A stretch of 64,000 nucleotides of DNA. Source: Clavaria fumosa. Its lineage: Eukaryota; Basidiomycota; Agaricomycetes; Agaricales; Clavariaceae. Made by a program: the position numbers and the translations under genes. The notes under the pieces are model-generated. The model saw only the letters and a program-made list of their open reading frames with translations. It was not told the DNA's origin and searched no databases. Below are positions 35,220 through 45,992 of this stretch, one piece after another. The stretch covers positions 2,356,001-2,420,000 of the forward strand of contig OX637805.1 of assembly GCA_951802425.1 (NCBI GenBank). Direction: 5' to 3'. The first letter of the stretch is position 1. Each line of letters opens with the position of its first letter.

Positions 35220-35230
35220 AATACTAAGAT
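35220..35230 (+). promoter_or_regulatory. Self-complementary primer-binding site of element C
   Basis: AATACTAAGAT, 1 nt after the LTR, pairs with 35163-35173 over 11 nt. Confidence 0.78.
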
Positions 35231-35787
35231 CCACCTGTCCGCCCTAGCCCCGTGTCCTAACCCGGCTAGCCTGGACCCTTAATTTCAAACTGTGACACGT
35301 TGTCACAGCTCAGCCCCTATCATCCTCTTCTCCTTTACCCTGCCTGCGGTGTGTAACAGAACTGCGCGAAATTTTTACTGTGTGTAGATACATGTGACCA
35401 GACCAGGAGGAAGTCAACTGTGACCCTCCCCAAGTGATACCGAGTGCCCAAGGCCCGGAACTTTGTTTTACAGCTACGTACCAGTGAATCGTGTAGTGTA
35501 CAGGGCAAGGAAAGGCCCCTACATAGTCTTTCTGCAGTTTCCTGGTCCAGTGGACAGGGCCCTTGCTCTGTGACCATTGTCAGAAGGGCGCACGGGCAAC
35601 TCATTAGGAGTTGTGGAGCGACCACCTGGGACACCATTTGGGCCCCATGCTACCAATAGTTTCATAGAATAAGAGTTCTATAGGTACATAAGTACACAGA
35701 AGAGCAGCCTAAGAGGACAGGACTGTTAAGAGATCAAAGAAATCCTGAGTGCCCAAGGCCCGGAATTTTATTTTACAGTGCTACAGA

Positions 35788-38700
35788 ATGCTGGACCTAG
35801 CTGTTGCCCCTTTTGATGGGCAGAAAAGGAACTTCCGTATGTTCCTCCAATCCCTTCACCTCCTGTTTATGGCAAACCCAACTGTCTATGCTGTGGACCT
35901 GGTGAAGGTCCTTTTTGCTCTGAGCAAAATTACTGGAGAAGGATTTGCTGCAGAGTGGGCAAATATGAAGGTGGAAGAGATCCTGGGTAGTGGCGAGGCC
36001 AGAACCTGGGCAGAGTTTGTGGAGGAGATGAAGTGTGCATTCGATGACCCGAATGACCATGCGACTGCCCTTGCCGATATTGCAGGGCTGAAACAGGGTG
36101 CCATGACAGCACCAGAGTTCTTTGCGAAATTCGAGATGCTGTTCTGATGGGCGAAGTTGAGTACAGAGAAGGACTCAGGAATCCTAGTCCATTGGCTGGA
36201 GTTGAACCTGAGTAGGAGGTTGGTGGAGAGAATCTATGGTGTCTCCCCGATGCCAGAGACATATGGAGAATGGAAGGTGCTGGCTGAGAGGCTTGATGCC
36301 CAGCAAAGGCGACTGGATGGGATACTCACGGAACGGACACCACGACCCACTGCGACCCCCGCGCGACCCACCGCAACCCTACCGCGACCTGCCGTGACCA
36401 TTTCGCGACCTCTTGTGACCCCTCTGCTGTGTACTCCAGATGTGGCCATGGCCCGAGGATGGGCCCCTGCTGATGAGAGATGTTGTTTCCGATGCCACCA
36501 GACTGGCCATGCTGTCCGTTTCTGCCCCCTGCCTGATATGCATCTGCAGGTCCCAAGGGCCCAAACCCAGGCAGCACCATGTGCCCCCCAAATGGCGGAG
36601 GGATATGAGAAAGAGATTGCACAGCTCCGAGCCTGCATAGAGCTGTGTGAGAGAGAGAGGAGGACTCCCACTGGGGAGAAGAAGTGTGCCAGCCCCCTTT
36701 CCGTCCCTGTGCCTGCTGCAAGTATACCCCAATATACTATCTTGCAGCGGAGACATAGCCGAATTGGAGCTGAGGTGAAGGAGGAAGTGAGACTGGCAGA
36801 GTGCCTAACCAGAGTGCGGCCAGAAGTGCGGAAACATGTGCCACGAGAGCTAGCCATCCAGGTGCACTTGGAGGCTTTCAGCACTGGCAAAGGGACCACA
36901 ATGAAGGCCCTTGTCGACTCAGGGTGCACCAACTGCTTCATGGATTTGGAGTGGGCGAAAGGAGTGGGACTGGAGCCATCTCTCCTGCTGAACCCAATCA
37001 CCATGTATAATGTGGATGGGACACAGAACAGGAATGGAAAGGTCTGGTATGGGATAGAGGTGCTGGTGAGAGTTGGTGACCACCAGGAGCGGATCCACTT
37101 TCTGCTGGGAAAGACCCAGTCCCACAAGGTCATCCTTGGGCATGACTGGCTCAAGCGGCATAACCCGGATATCGACTGGCAGAAGGCAGAGCTGAGCCTT
37201 ACCCACTGCCCCCCATCCCCTCGAGCCCCTGCACCCCTGAAAACGAGTACCCTCGCATCCATGAGTATTCTGGACACCCGTTTTCCCAACTCTGGCCCTA
37301 CCCCTGATTGGCCCAGCCGCTACCCTTTGGTGTTTAGTGAAGCGAAGTGGGATGAACTTCCCTGCTCCCGACCAGACTTCGATATTAAGATCGAGTTCAA
37401 AAAGGACCCTGAGCACCTCTCTTCCAAGCTGTATTCTTTGACACGGCAGGAGATGGTGGAGATGAACCGTTGGGTGGATGAGCAGCTTGCTTCTGGACGA
37501 ATCCGGCCCTTGAAATCCCCGTATGCCAGCCCCTTCTTCTTCAAACATGAGAAGGACAAGCTGCGGCCGATCATCGACTACTCGAGGCTGAATGCACACC
37601 TGATCAAGGACAAGTACCCCCTCCCCCGCATCCGAGACACAGTGGATGTGCTTAAAGGAGCGTCGATCTACTCTAAGATTGATGCAAAGGGAGGTTTCCC
37701 ATCTATGCAGGTCTGGCCCAAGCACCAGCACCGCTGCGCCTTCCTGACACCCCGTGGACTCTTCGAACCAGCTGTCATGTGGTTTGGACTGCAGAATGCC
37801 CCTGCTACCTTCCAACACTTCATGAATCATGTGTTGAGGGAGGAGATTGCAGGAGGACATGTGAGGGCCTATGTGGATGATGTCATTGTGTTTGCAGAGG
37901 ACTTGGCTACACACCGGTACTGGATGGATCAGGTCTTGAGGAAGTTTGGAGAGAATGGGTTGTGTCTCAAACTCAGTAAATGCGAGTTTGAGAAGAGTGA
38001 GATCATCTTCCTGGGGATGAAGATCTCCCACAACAGACTAGAGCATGATCCGGCCAAGGGTGCAGCAGTCCGAGATTGGCCATGTCCTAAGAATGTGAAG
38101 GATGTCCAGAGGTTCAATGGGATGCTGAACTACCTCCGCCGGCACATCCCGAATCTTTCTGCCCGGGCAAAGCCACTCTTCCGGCTGACTGGGAATGTTC
38201 CATGGAAATGGGAGGAGGAGGAGGAAGCAGCCTTCCAAGATCTCCGCCAGGCACTCATATCGGCCCCAGTCTTGGCTCTGCCTCAGGACAAAGGGAGATG
38301 GAAGGTAGAGACAGATGCGAGCAACCTGGCAACTGGTGGAGTGCTCTCGCAGCAGCAGATGGATGGAACCTGGAGAGTTGTTGACTATATCTCCAAGGCC
38401 CTCACTGCAGCTGAGAAGAACTACGATGTGTATGACAAGGAGTTCTTGGCTGTGATTCGGGCACTTCGCGAGTGGCGAGCATACCTCATTGGAGCAGAGG
38501 AGACGATCGAGATCTGGATGGACCATGCAAACCTCCAGTACTTCCGGAAGCCCCAGAAGTTGAAGCCGAGGCAGGTTCATTGGGTTGGGGAGCTCCAGTG
38601 CTTTGACTTTGAGATCAAGTATCGCACTGGCAAGTCAAACACAAAGGCAGATGCACTCTCCCGGAGACCAGACTATGGAGAGATGGTGGAGGAGGATGCA

Positions 38701-40185
38701 CTGGTGCAGGTTTTCCCAGAAATGGAAGTCTGTGTGTCATTCACATCAGAAATGGAGACGCTACTCCAGAAAAATAGCGCGGTACACATACAGAAGCCGG
38801 AGGAGCTTGATGATGAGTGGACATGAGATCGTGCTGGACTCTGGCGAAAGGGGATAGTCACTTGGGTCCCCCTAGGAGCTTGTGAGGCCATCCTTGAGTT
38901 TGAGCATGACCTCCCTGCTGCTGGACACCCTGGGCCCCGGAAGTTGAGAGCGGCACTAGTGAAGGGTTATTGGTGGCCGGACATGGTGAAAGATGCAGAT
39001 CAGTATGCCCAGGGGTGTGAGACCTGCCAGCGGACAAAGCCCGACCATACCAAGCGTGCTGCCCCACTGCACCCCCACCCTGTTCCTGATGGTCCCTGGT
39101 CAGTGATCTCATGGGACATAGTCGGTCCACTCCCCCTCTCCCGTGGACATAATGCCATCCTTGTCATCGTTGACAAGTTCACAAAATGGACACTGCTCAA
39201 GGTGATTGGACTTGACCTCACAGGACTTGGAGCGGCGCGTCTCCTCTGGGATCAAGTGTTTCGTGACCATGGAGTCCCTCATAAGGTCGTGAGTGACCGA
39301 GGCTCCCAGTTTGTGTCTCGGTTCATGAAGGAGTTCTACTCTATGATCCAAGTAAAGGCAAACCCGAGTACAGCCTTCCACCCACAGACTGATGGACAGA
39401 CAGAGTGGGCAAATCAGGAGATGGAGATCTATCTCCAGGCCTATGTGGACCACCTCCAGGACGATTGGGCCGAGTGGTTGTCAACTGCTGAGTTTGCTCT
39501 TAACAATCGTGAGCACTCCGTGACAGGACAGACGCCTTTCTTCCTCGATTATGGATGACACCCTTGGAATGGGGGACTCCGCCCACCTTCTGAGGTGAAC
39601 CCGGCAGTGGATGAGTGGATGGCTAAGCTCACGGAGTCCCGAAGAGCAGCCAAGGAGGCAATGGAGAGAGCAGTGGCAGTGATGAAGAAGAGCTACGATA
39701 AGGGGAAACGCCCAAGTCGGGAGTACTCTGAGGGAGATCTGGTCTGGCTGGATACTAGAAACCTAAAGATGGACCAGCCCTCTAAAAAGCTTGACAACAA
39801 GAGAGCAGGCCCCTTTGCAGTTGAGGAGAAGGTGGGACCTGCTGGGTATCGCCTCAAGCTCCCTTGGGCCTGGCGCATCCATCAGGTCTTCAACAAGTTG
39901 CTGTTGACGCCATACCATCCCCCTTCCTTCCCTTCCCAGAATCTACCTCCCCCTCCACCCCCTACAATTGAAGATGACCACCTGGAGTATGATGTGGAGG
40001 CAATCCTTGATGTCAAGAAGGTGGGGCGTGGGGTGAAGTACTTGGTGAAGTGGTTGGGATACCCAGTGGAGGAAAATACTTGGGAGCCCCATAGGAACCT
40101 CACCAACGTAGCACTGCTGCTCTGGGACTTCTTCCTTGCCCACCCTGACAAAGCCAAGCTAGCTGGTCGAGACGCCCAGCCTTAA
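35788..40185 (+). pseudogene. Element C Gag-Pol single-frame polyprotein with three TGA stops
   Basis: One frame from the MLDLAVAPFDGQKRNF start (35788; an in-frame Met at 35749 is also possible) to 40185. Capsid to 36240; CCHC knuckle CFRCHQTGHAVRFC (~36484-36525); PR KALVDSGCTNCFMD (~36905) and VILGHDWLKRHNPDIDW; RT with AYVDDVIVF (~37868-37895); RNase H ETDASNLATGG, KEFLAVIRAL, MDHANLQYF; integrase HHCC finger, SWDIVGP, VSDRGSQFVS, DGQTEWANQE; chromodomain ~39970-40150 (EYDVEAILDVKKVGRGVKYL). TGA codons replace Gln/Arg in capsid, Arg after RNase H and Trp in integrase (YGWHP), each explainable by transitions. Known family role: copy-paste retrotransposition with chromodomain-directed targeting. 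Confidence 0.93.
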
Positions 40186-40196
40186 GAGGGGGGTGA

Positions 40197-40484
40197 TGTT
40201 AGGATTGCTTACCTAAGCCATCCCAAAAGGAGGTGTTGTGGAGAAATTAGAGAAGATTGTTGGAAGGTCACATGACCTGTGGTGGAGGATTACATAATCG
40301 GGAGATCACATGACTTGGGCCTGGGCGCGTCACGTGATCCGAGAGGTCCGAGTGTGGGAACGCCGGCAAATGCCGAAGCGTTCGCTATATATACTACGTC
40401 TTTTCCATTCTTGTACCCTTTTCCCCTTATCTTAGTATTGTCATCATGACCTTATGCTTAAGTTGTGTGAGACCCAGTCTGATA
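40197..40484 (+). repeat. 3' LTR of element C
   Basis: 288 bp, preceded by AAGAGGGGGGTGA and followed by AGATG. Confidence 0.93.
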
Positions 40485-40575
40485 AGATGCCATTGCTTAG
40501 AAATGTTGCTGTGCAGAATATCAAGATTTCTCACAGCAAAGAAAGCTATATATATGCATTACGTGAAATCCAAAA

Positions 40576-43500
40576 TTACTCTGGGGGTCCAGGTAGTTTC
40601 AACATGCCATCCCAGGCAGTGGTTGCAGTGTCACCCATCTGCCTCCACATCACAACCTGCTTTTCAGCATAGCATCTGTGACCACACAGGTGCTGCATTT
40701 CTGCCCAAATTGCCCTCCTCTCCCATTCCCTCTGTTGATATGCATACCATTTCAAGGCCCATGTCATTTCATGTCTCACCAGCAACAACTCTTCATTCCA
40801 CCTGTCATATCGAGCCTTTGCTCTAAGCCAGTTCACCCGGAATACTTATTCAAATCAGCCTAGACACATATTGGAAAGTGGGCAATGCATGCAAGACATA
40901 CTTTCATTCATCCAAGGGTTCCTTGTGCTTTCTCCTGTGCCAATCCTCCAGAACCAAGGCAATGTGTCATTTCGTTGCCCAATCTGGTTTTCCTCTGCCA
41001 CATCTGTATTAACTTTTAAGTCTAAGTCCCGGAGAACTTGGAACTTGTCCAGCATATCTGCAGGTGCACTCAGACTCAGTAGGGCAGACCTAGCACACTG
41101 ATACCTCCCAGCACACTCTTTGATCCTGTCATTGACTTGAATGAGTTGAGCATGGCTCCTGGTCTGGCTGGCTTGAGTTTTGGACTTTCGAATGCATATC
41201 TTGTAAAGCAATGACTTATGTCCAATTGCCAGTCTGAGTTCTTCAAGTGACTCCTCTGCTTGTGCCATTTGCAGCTGTAATTCTTGATCCACAATCTTCC
41301 CCCACCCATTTTTGAAGCAGAAATCATGGCCAAAAGTAGAAGGAATCCAGATCCTAGTTGGCATACATTCCTCATCGTCCATGTCTGGGTTGGCACTATC
41401 ATCATCTTGAAAATCATCCTGTATTTCTTCCTCTGGATTGTCGTCTGCTTGTGGTTCCACCTGGCTTTGGCCATCCCACTCGAAATCTCCCAACATGGCA
41501 TAAACTCATTGGTTGAAGTCTTCGATCTTGGACTGAAGTGTATTCTGTCAATCAATAAAGCTCTGTTTCTGGGCAACTGTGAGTTTTCTCCTCTTGACTC
41601 TGTTGGTGGAATGCCTAATGATTCGTTGGCATCATGGCCGGTAGTTGCATTTTGTATGGCACTTACTGAGTGTATTCCAGGTCCATGCCTTGGGTCAGAA
41701 GTGAAATAACTCCAGAAGGTAATCCAGCGGCTCTCTCATTAGCTGAGAGGGTTAGTCGGATTTCTGCAAGAGATGGGGCTTCACATAGAAAATTCAGCCT
41801 TCTGTCTCTAATTATGGTGCATAGGAAACCTACCCTTCTCCAAATTTATATCATATATCTTCAGGTGTTCCCCACGAGATTCCAAAGCAATCTGCTCTGA
41901 ATTCATCCATTCTTCTCTTATTTCAGGTTGGATGTCGCTATTCAGATCATCAAATGCAATTCTGGTATGTTGAAGACCTTCTGTTGCAACCTTGAACTTC
42001 ACAGAGAGGGCCTTCACTAGATTCAGCATTTAGGAATTGAGAAGAATATAGTTCTAGAGAAATCTCAGATGCTCACCAACTCCCACCATCTTCTTCCAGT
42101 TTGAGTCCCGCATATAGTCATCCAATACTTCATGGTGATGGGCCTTGCTCATGGCCTGTATGCTACTTGAGACCTTGTTTAGGTTTGACCACAGTGTCTC
42201 CAAAATCTCTCCATCTTGTTGTCCCACACCACGAATGAAGTTCAAGGAGAAGAGTGGAAAGCAGGAACGAATATGTGCTCCCAAGTGAAATTTACCCACT
42301 GCAGGTATGATTGTTGTTGAATCTGGCAAAGACAAATATTGGCTCCCTTGCACTCTTCTTTCGAAATTGCGAATCCACTGGCAACAAATATCGTAGATGA
42401 CAAGAATCTCTGTCACCCCTTCTGACTTGTATTTAATTGCCTGACAGATTGCATAGTCGATGTTGATATGACTGAGAAAGAAGCAAAAAAGTTTGCAAAA
42501 AGGTTGAGAAAAAGTGCACACATATATGCAACTTACCGCTCGCCCTTCTGAAAGTCAACAACAGAATGTGGCACAAAGCACCCATGCCGAGAGCAGGCAC
42601 ATGCTCCTATTCCAGTGGCTTCCAGGTGACCTGAGTGAGCATTTGACTGGCTTATGGCTCTATGATTGGAGCATTTTGATTTCTGTTATGGATGTGAGCC
42701 TGAGTCAACCTCTCTGTATTGGAACCTACATCTTGAATCTCTAAGCCCTTGGAGAGATGCTGTTGATAAGTAACATCCTCTACCATAAATCCCTCTCCAT
42801 TTGACAACCTAACATCTTTCTCTGCTCTTGGCATCTTCAGGTGTTCTGTGGAGAAGTTACCATCCACAACTATGGATCTCCGAAACAGCCATCTGGCATT
42901 TCTCATCAAGAGCTGAATGAATGTGGTGAACATGACACTTACTGATCTGGGTGACTTGAAGTCACTGACTTCTCCAGTCATCAGGTATATTAATGCCAGG
43001 CTGAGGGCAAGCTGGGCAGAACAGCACTAATGAACCATTTCCTGGCTTTGTATTTAAGTCATGCCTGAAACCAAACCACTTCCTGTTCTTCAAATCCTGC
43101 CATTGGCGGGACACTCTCAGTAGCTCCCAGTATCAATCCTATTATCAACCAACAGTTTGTAAGATGGGAGAGACAACAAATCAAATAAAAGGGGTGCTAA
43201 CTGACACAGTATTTGGGAATGTATTAGAGGTAAATCTCTTTAATTTGGAGTAAAATGTGCCTGCTGAAGTTTTACACTCCATAGCTTCAATATGGAAATG
43301 ATTGAGGACATCAAATGTGAAAGCTGTCTGAGGTTTCTTGTAGCTGGATGGAAAGAGGTGATGCTGGAGCAGCTGTATGTGGTGGGAAGGAGCATTTGGG
43401 CATTTGCAGTAACACTTGTTAGCACTAATGATCTCCCGAAGGAGACATGCTGGAGTTAGCTTGCATTCAGCTCAAGGTTTCGGAGGTTCATTTAGCTCAT

Positions 43501-43651
43501 TGTCATTGTCAGTAACTGAGGGCTCTGATTCTTTGTCATGGTCCAGGGGTCTGGACAAACTTGGAGTCAGAGTATTGTCAGCTTGTTCTGGGATGTTGAT
43601 GTTGTCAGTGACTGGAGGTGGGAGTTGGGCACCAGATTGTGTAGTAGGCAT
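40576..43651 (-). pseudogene. KDZ (Kyakuja-Dileera-Zisupton) transposase with CxC2-like N-terminus
   Basis: Start Met at 43651 (MPTTQSGAQLPPPV...). Then, interrupted by a TGA near 43480 and a frame change, comes the CxC2-like zinc segment CYCKCPNAPSHHIQLLQHHL (~43410-43350). Next are LVLFCPACPQPGINIPDDW (~43030-42980), VVDGNFSTEH (~42870), the hallmark GIGACACSRHGCFVPHSVVD (~42605-42545), an intron (~42536-42484), then VIYDICCQWI, FHLGAHIRSCFPLFSLNF and WSNLNKVSSSIQAMSKAHHH. The C-terminal helical part follows (41496-40855, then 40836-40576). At least two frame breaks and uncertain introns, so probably inactive although only mildly degraded. KDZ elements are a basidiomycete-enriched cut-and-paste class. 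It is flanked by LTR X on its 5' side and chromovirus C on its 3' side. Confidence 0.85.
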
Positions 43652-43691
43652 TGTTAAGTTTGTATATATGCAGCTTGAAGTTCAAATATAC

Positions 43692-44410
43692 TGTGACAGT
43701 CCTATCACATTAGCAGAGCAGAGATATATAGATTGGAGTCCAATTGGAGTCTGTATCAGACAAATGGGAAAACAGATAGCAGAAGCAGAAACTTATGGGA
43801 CTCTGGCCTCAATGTATGTGTTGTGCTGCCACGTATATACAGTACATGTCCCTATTTGTCAACAGAAACAATAACCAAGAAGAAAATCAGAACAGAAGTC
43901 AAAACTCTGAATCCCATCAGAGTCTGCCAGAGTTACTCAGAGTTAGTCAGATGACATGGAGAACATTGAGGATGATGAGGACAAAAGCTCAGAGATGTTT
44001 GGTGTCAAGAGATGTTATTATTTGAACTGCAGAACAGGGAAATACAGGTGGGATCTTATACTGCAAGGACAGGAGTATAGGAGTACCTTGAAACATAGTA
44101 TATATCAAATTACTAGGAGAGTTTCACCACTTGTGCCTGTGCAATTTTCATGGAACAAAGAAACAACAACAAAAGACGACTCCCATGGGTCATGGGCATC
44201 CTCCCATTGGTAGACAGAATGAGGGGATGTAGGGAGAAAGTTCTAGAACAAAGTCCAAAAGGTCTGAAGGACAGCAGAACAGAGTCCAAGGAAGGCATGG
44301 AGTGGAGGGCTCGGAGTTATGGAGGAGTGGATCAGAGATCACCAGAGTTGGTACAGAGCCCAGAGTCTGGAGCAGGGATCATGCTTATGTGATCAGATGG
44401 GGTCATAACA
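43692..44410 (+). repeat. LTR X, right copy (719 bp)
   Basis: TGTGACAGTCC...GGTCATAACA. The first 466 bp match 30575-31056. It abuts palindrome P exactly. ATGTA at 44411-44415 equals that before the left copy at 30570-30574, so both copies bound one insertion into P. No polypurine tract is obvious before it. Confidence 0.65.
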
Positions 44411-45374
44411 ATGTATCACTTTTGGGCATCTGATGCATTACCTCCTCATTGGGTGTGGATGGTACATCTGATATATCATGATGCCAGATGATGCATCTGC
44501 CATAGCCATAGACAATGTATCCATGCATACATAATGTTGATGTATCAGCATGTCAGCATCTGATGTATCATTGCAGCTGTTCTTAAATTTGGCACATCTG
44601 ATATAACATGGACATCCAATACATCACTGCCAATGCTTATTTAAAAAAATGAATAAAAAAGCGAATTTATTATTATTAGACTTATTACTGTTACAGTGAT
44701 GATTAATATTTAATCTATTTCTATTTTAATTCTATTTATTCAAACTCCATTACAAGTCCCAAAGTTGATTGGCTGGGAGAAAGTGGGGGGGAAGCAAGGC
44801 AAGTTGCTGTATTTATATGCCGCACTTTGTGGCTGTGCAAATGCGTGACATGTAACACCTAATCAACATACTATGTCACGCATTTGCACAGCCACAAAGT
44901 GCGGCATATAAATACAGCAACTTGCCTTGCTTCCCCCCCACTTTCTCCCAGCCAATCAACTTTGGGACTTGTAATGGAGTTTGAATAAATAGAATTAAAA
45001 TAGAAATAGATTAAATATTAATCATCACTGTAACAGTAATAAGTTTAATAATAATAAATTCGCTTTTTTATTCATTTTTTTAAATAAGCATTGGCAGTGA
45101 TGTATTGGATGTCCATGTTATATCAGATGTGCCAAATTTAAGAACAGCTGCAATGATACATCAGATGCTGACATGCTGATACATTAACATTATGTATGCA
45201 TGATACATTGTCTATGGCTATGGCAGATGCATCATCTGGCATCATGATATATCAGATGTACCATCCACACCCAATGAGGAGGTAATGCATCAGATGCCCG
45301 AAAGTGATACATCAGGTGCATGTACCAATTGATGCTAATTGTTCATCACTCATATACATCAATTTGGTATATAT
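44411..45374. mobile_element. Foldback palindrome P
   Basis: Arms 44411-44851 and 44873-45312 are near-perfect inverted copies around a 21-nt loop. The right arm extends to about 45374, and its mate is the detached piece at 30503-30574. The outer half of each arm is rich in GATGTATC/GATACATC-like words, the inner half is AT-rich, and the centre carries GGCTGTGCAAATGCGTGACAT. No coding capacity; a foldback or MITE-type element split by insertion of X. Confidence 0.8.
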
Positions 45375-45399
45375 GATACATCAAAACTACAGGATGTGG

Positions 45400-45895
45400 T
45401 GCACTACCAGAGCTGATGGATATGGTGAACACATCCACACCAATGTCTGGGCCAGCAAGCACTGCATCAATTGGTGGGACTTGATATACAGTTGATTTTG
45501 TTGATGATACAACAAGGTGGACAGAAATTGCCTTATGCACCAAAAGTCTCAAGCTTTTGCTGCTTTTAAAAGACTGGAAGTAGAGATAAGGGCTCATGAA
45601 GAAACCAAAAACAATCGCCTCCATTCAGATTATGGAAGAGAGTTCCATGGGGACCTTTTCTCAGAACACCTAGCTGTAATGGGCACAAAATAAGAACTTA
45701 CCATTCATGACACACATGAACAAGTTGAGTTGTGGAGTACTGGAACAGAACAAAGGCTGAGTTAGCATGAGTCAGTCACACAGCATGGATAAGAACTGTG
45801 CACCGGGATTCGGCATGTGGTGGTACTCACATGGAAGATAGCATAGAAATTGGTAACAATGGCTCAAACACAATTTGAGGGAATTTTTTATATCA
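45400..45895 (+). pseudogene. Ty1/copia integrase relic
   Basis: Plus-strand reading with one TGA and frame changes gives SGPASTASIGGT*YTVDFVDD, TTRWTEIA, then MHQKSQAFAAFKRLEVEI, HSDYGREFHGDLFSEHL and IHDTHEQ, which follow the copia integrase core order (first D, LKxLRxDNGxEF-type second D, HxTPxxNGxxER region). The C-terminal half is barely recognisable and no LTR of its own is seen. Confidence 0.7.
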
Positions 45896-45992
45896 GAATG
45901 TGCTGGCGGTTGGTTCGGTGTGCCTACGCCACTGTGCAATGGCCCATCCCATTCACAAGTTCATTCGCCAGCATTCAACTAGGATGAAACAC

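Larger units (their letters stand above)
34931..40484 (+). mobile_element. Chromovirus C, 5.6 kb, best preserved copy
   Basis: LTRs 34931-35218 and 40197-40484 (288 bp, about 6 differences by eye). Target duplication AGATG (34926-34930, 40485-40489). Gag-Pol lies in one frame throughout, broken only by three TGA codons (36145, 38824, 39556). All catalytic motifs of RT, RNase H and integrase are present. Confidence 0.95.

Noticed and set aside
36919..38031. 370-codon open frame antisense to element C pol (and 351 codons at 36234-37289)
   Set aside because: Mirror of strongly supported pol/PR coding; equivalent antisense frames recur in A and B only because the sense strand is conserved. No domain recognised.
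40855..41496. Separate host gene encoding an acidic coiled protein (213 codons)
   Set aside because: Its LRLAIGHKSLLYK...TRSHAQLIQVND...ARSALLSLSAP pattern is the C-terminal helical part of the KDZ transposase in which it lies.
40445..41900. Plus-strand ORFs at 40446-40826 and 41284-41709
   Set aside because: Antisense to KDZ transposase coding.
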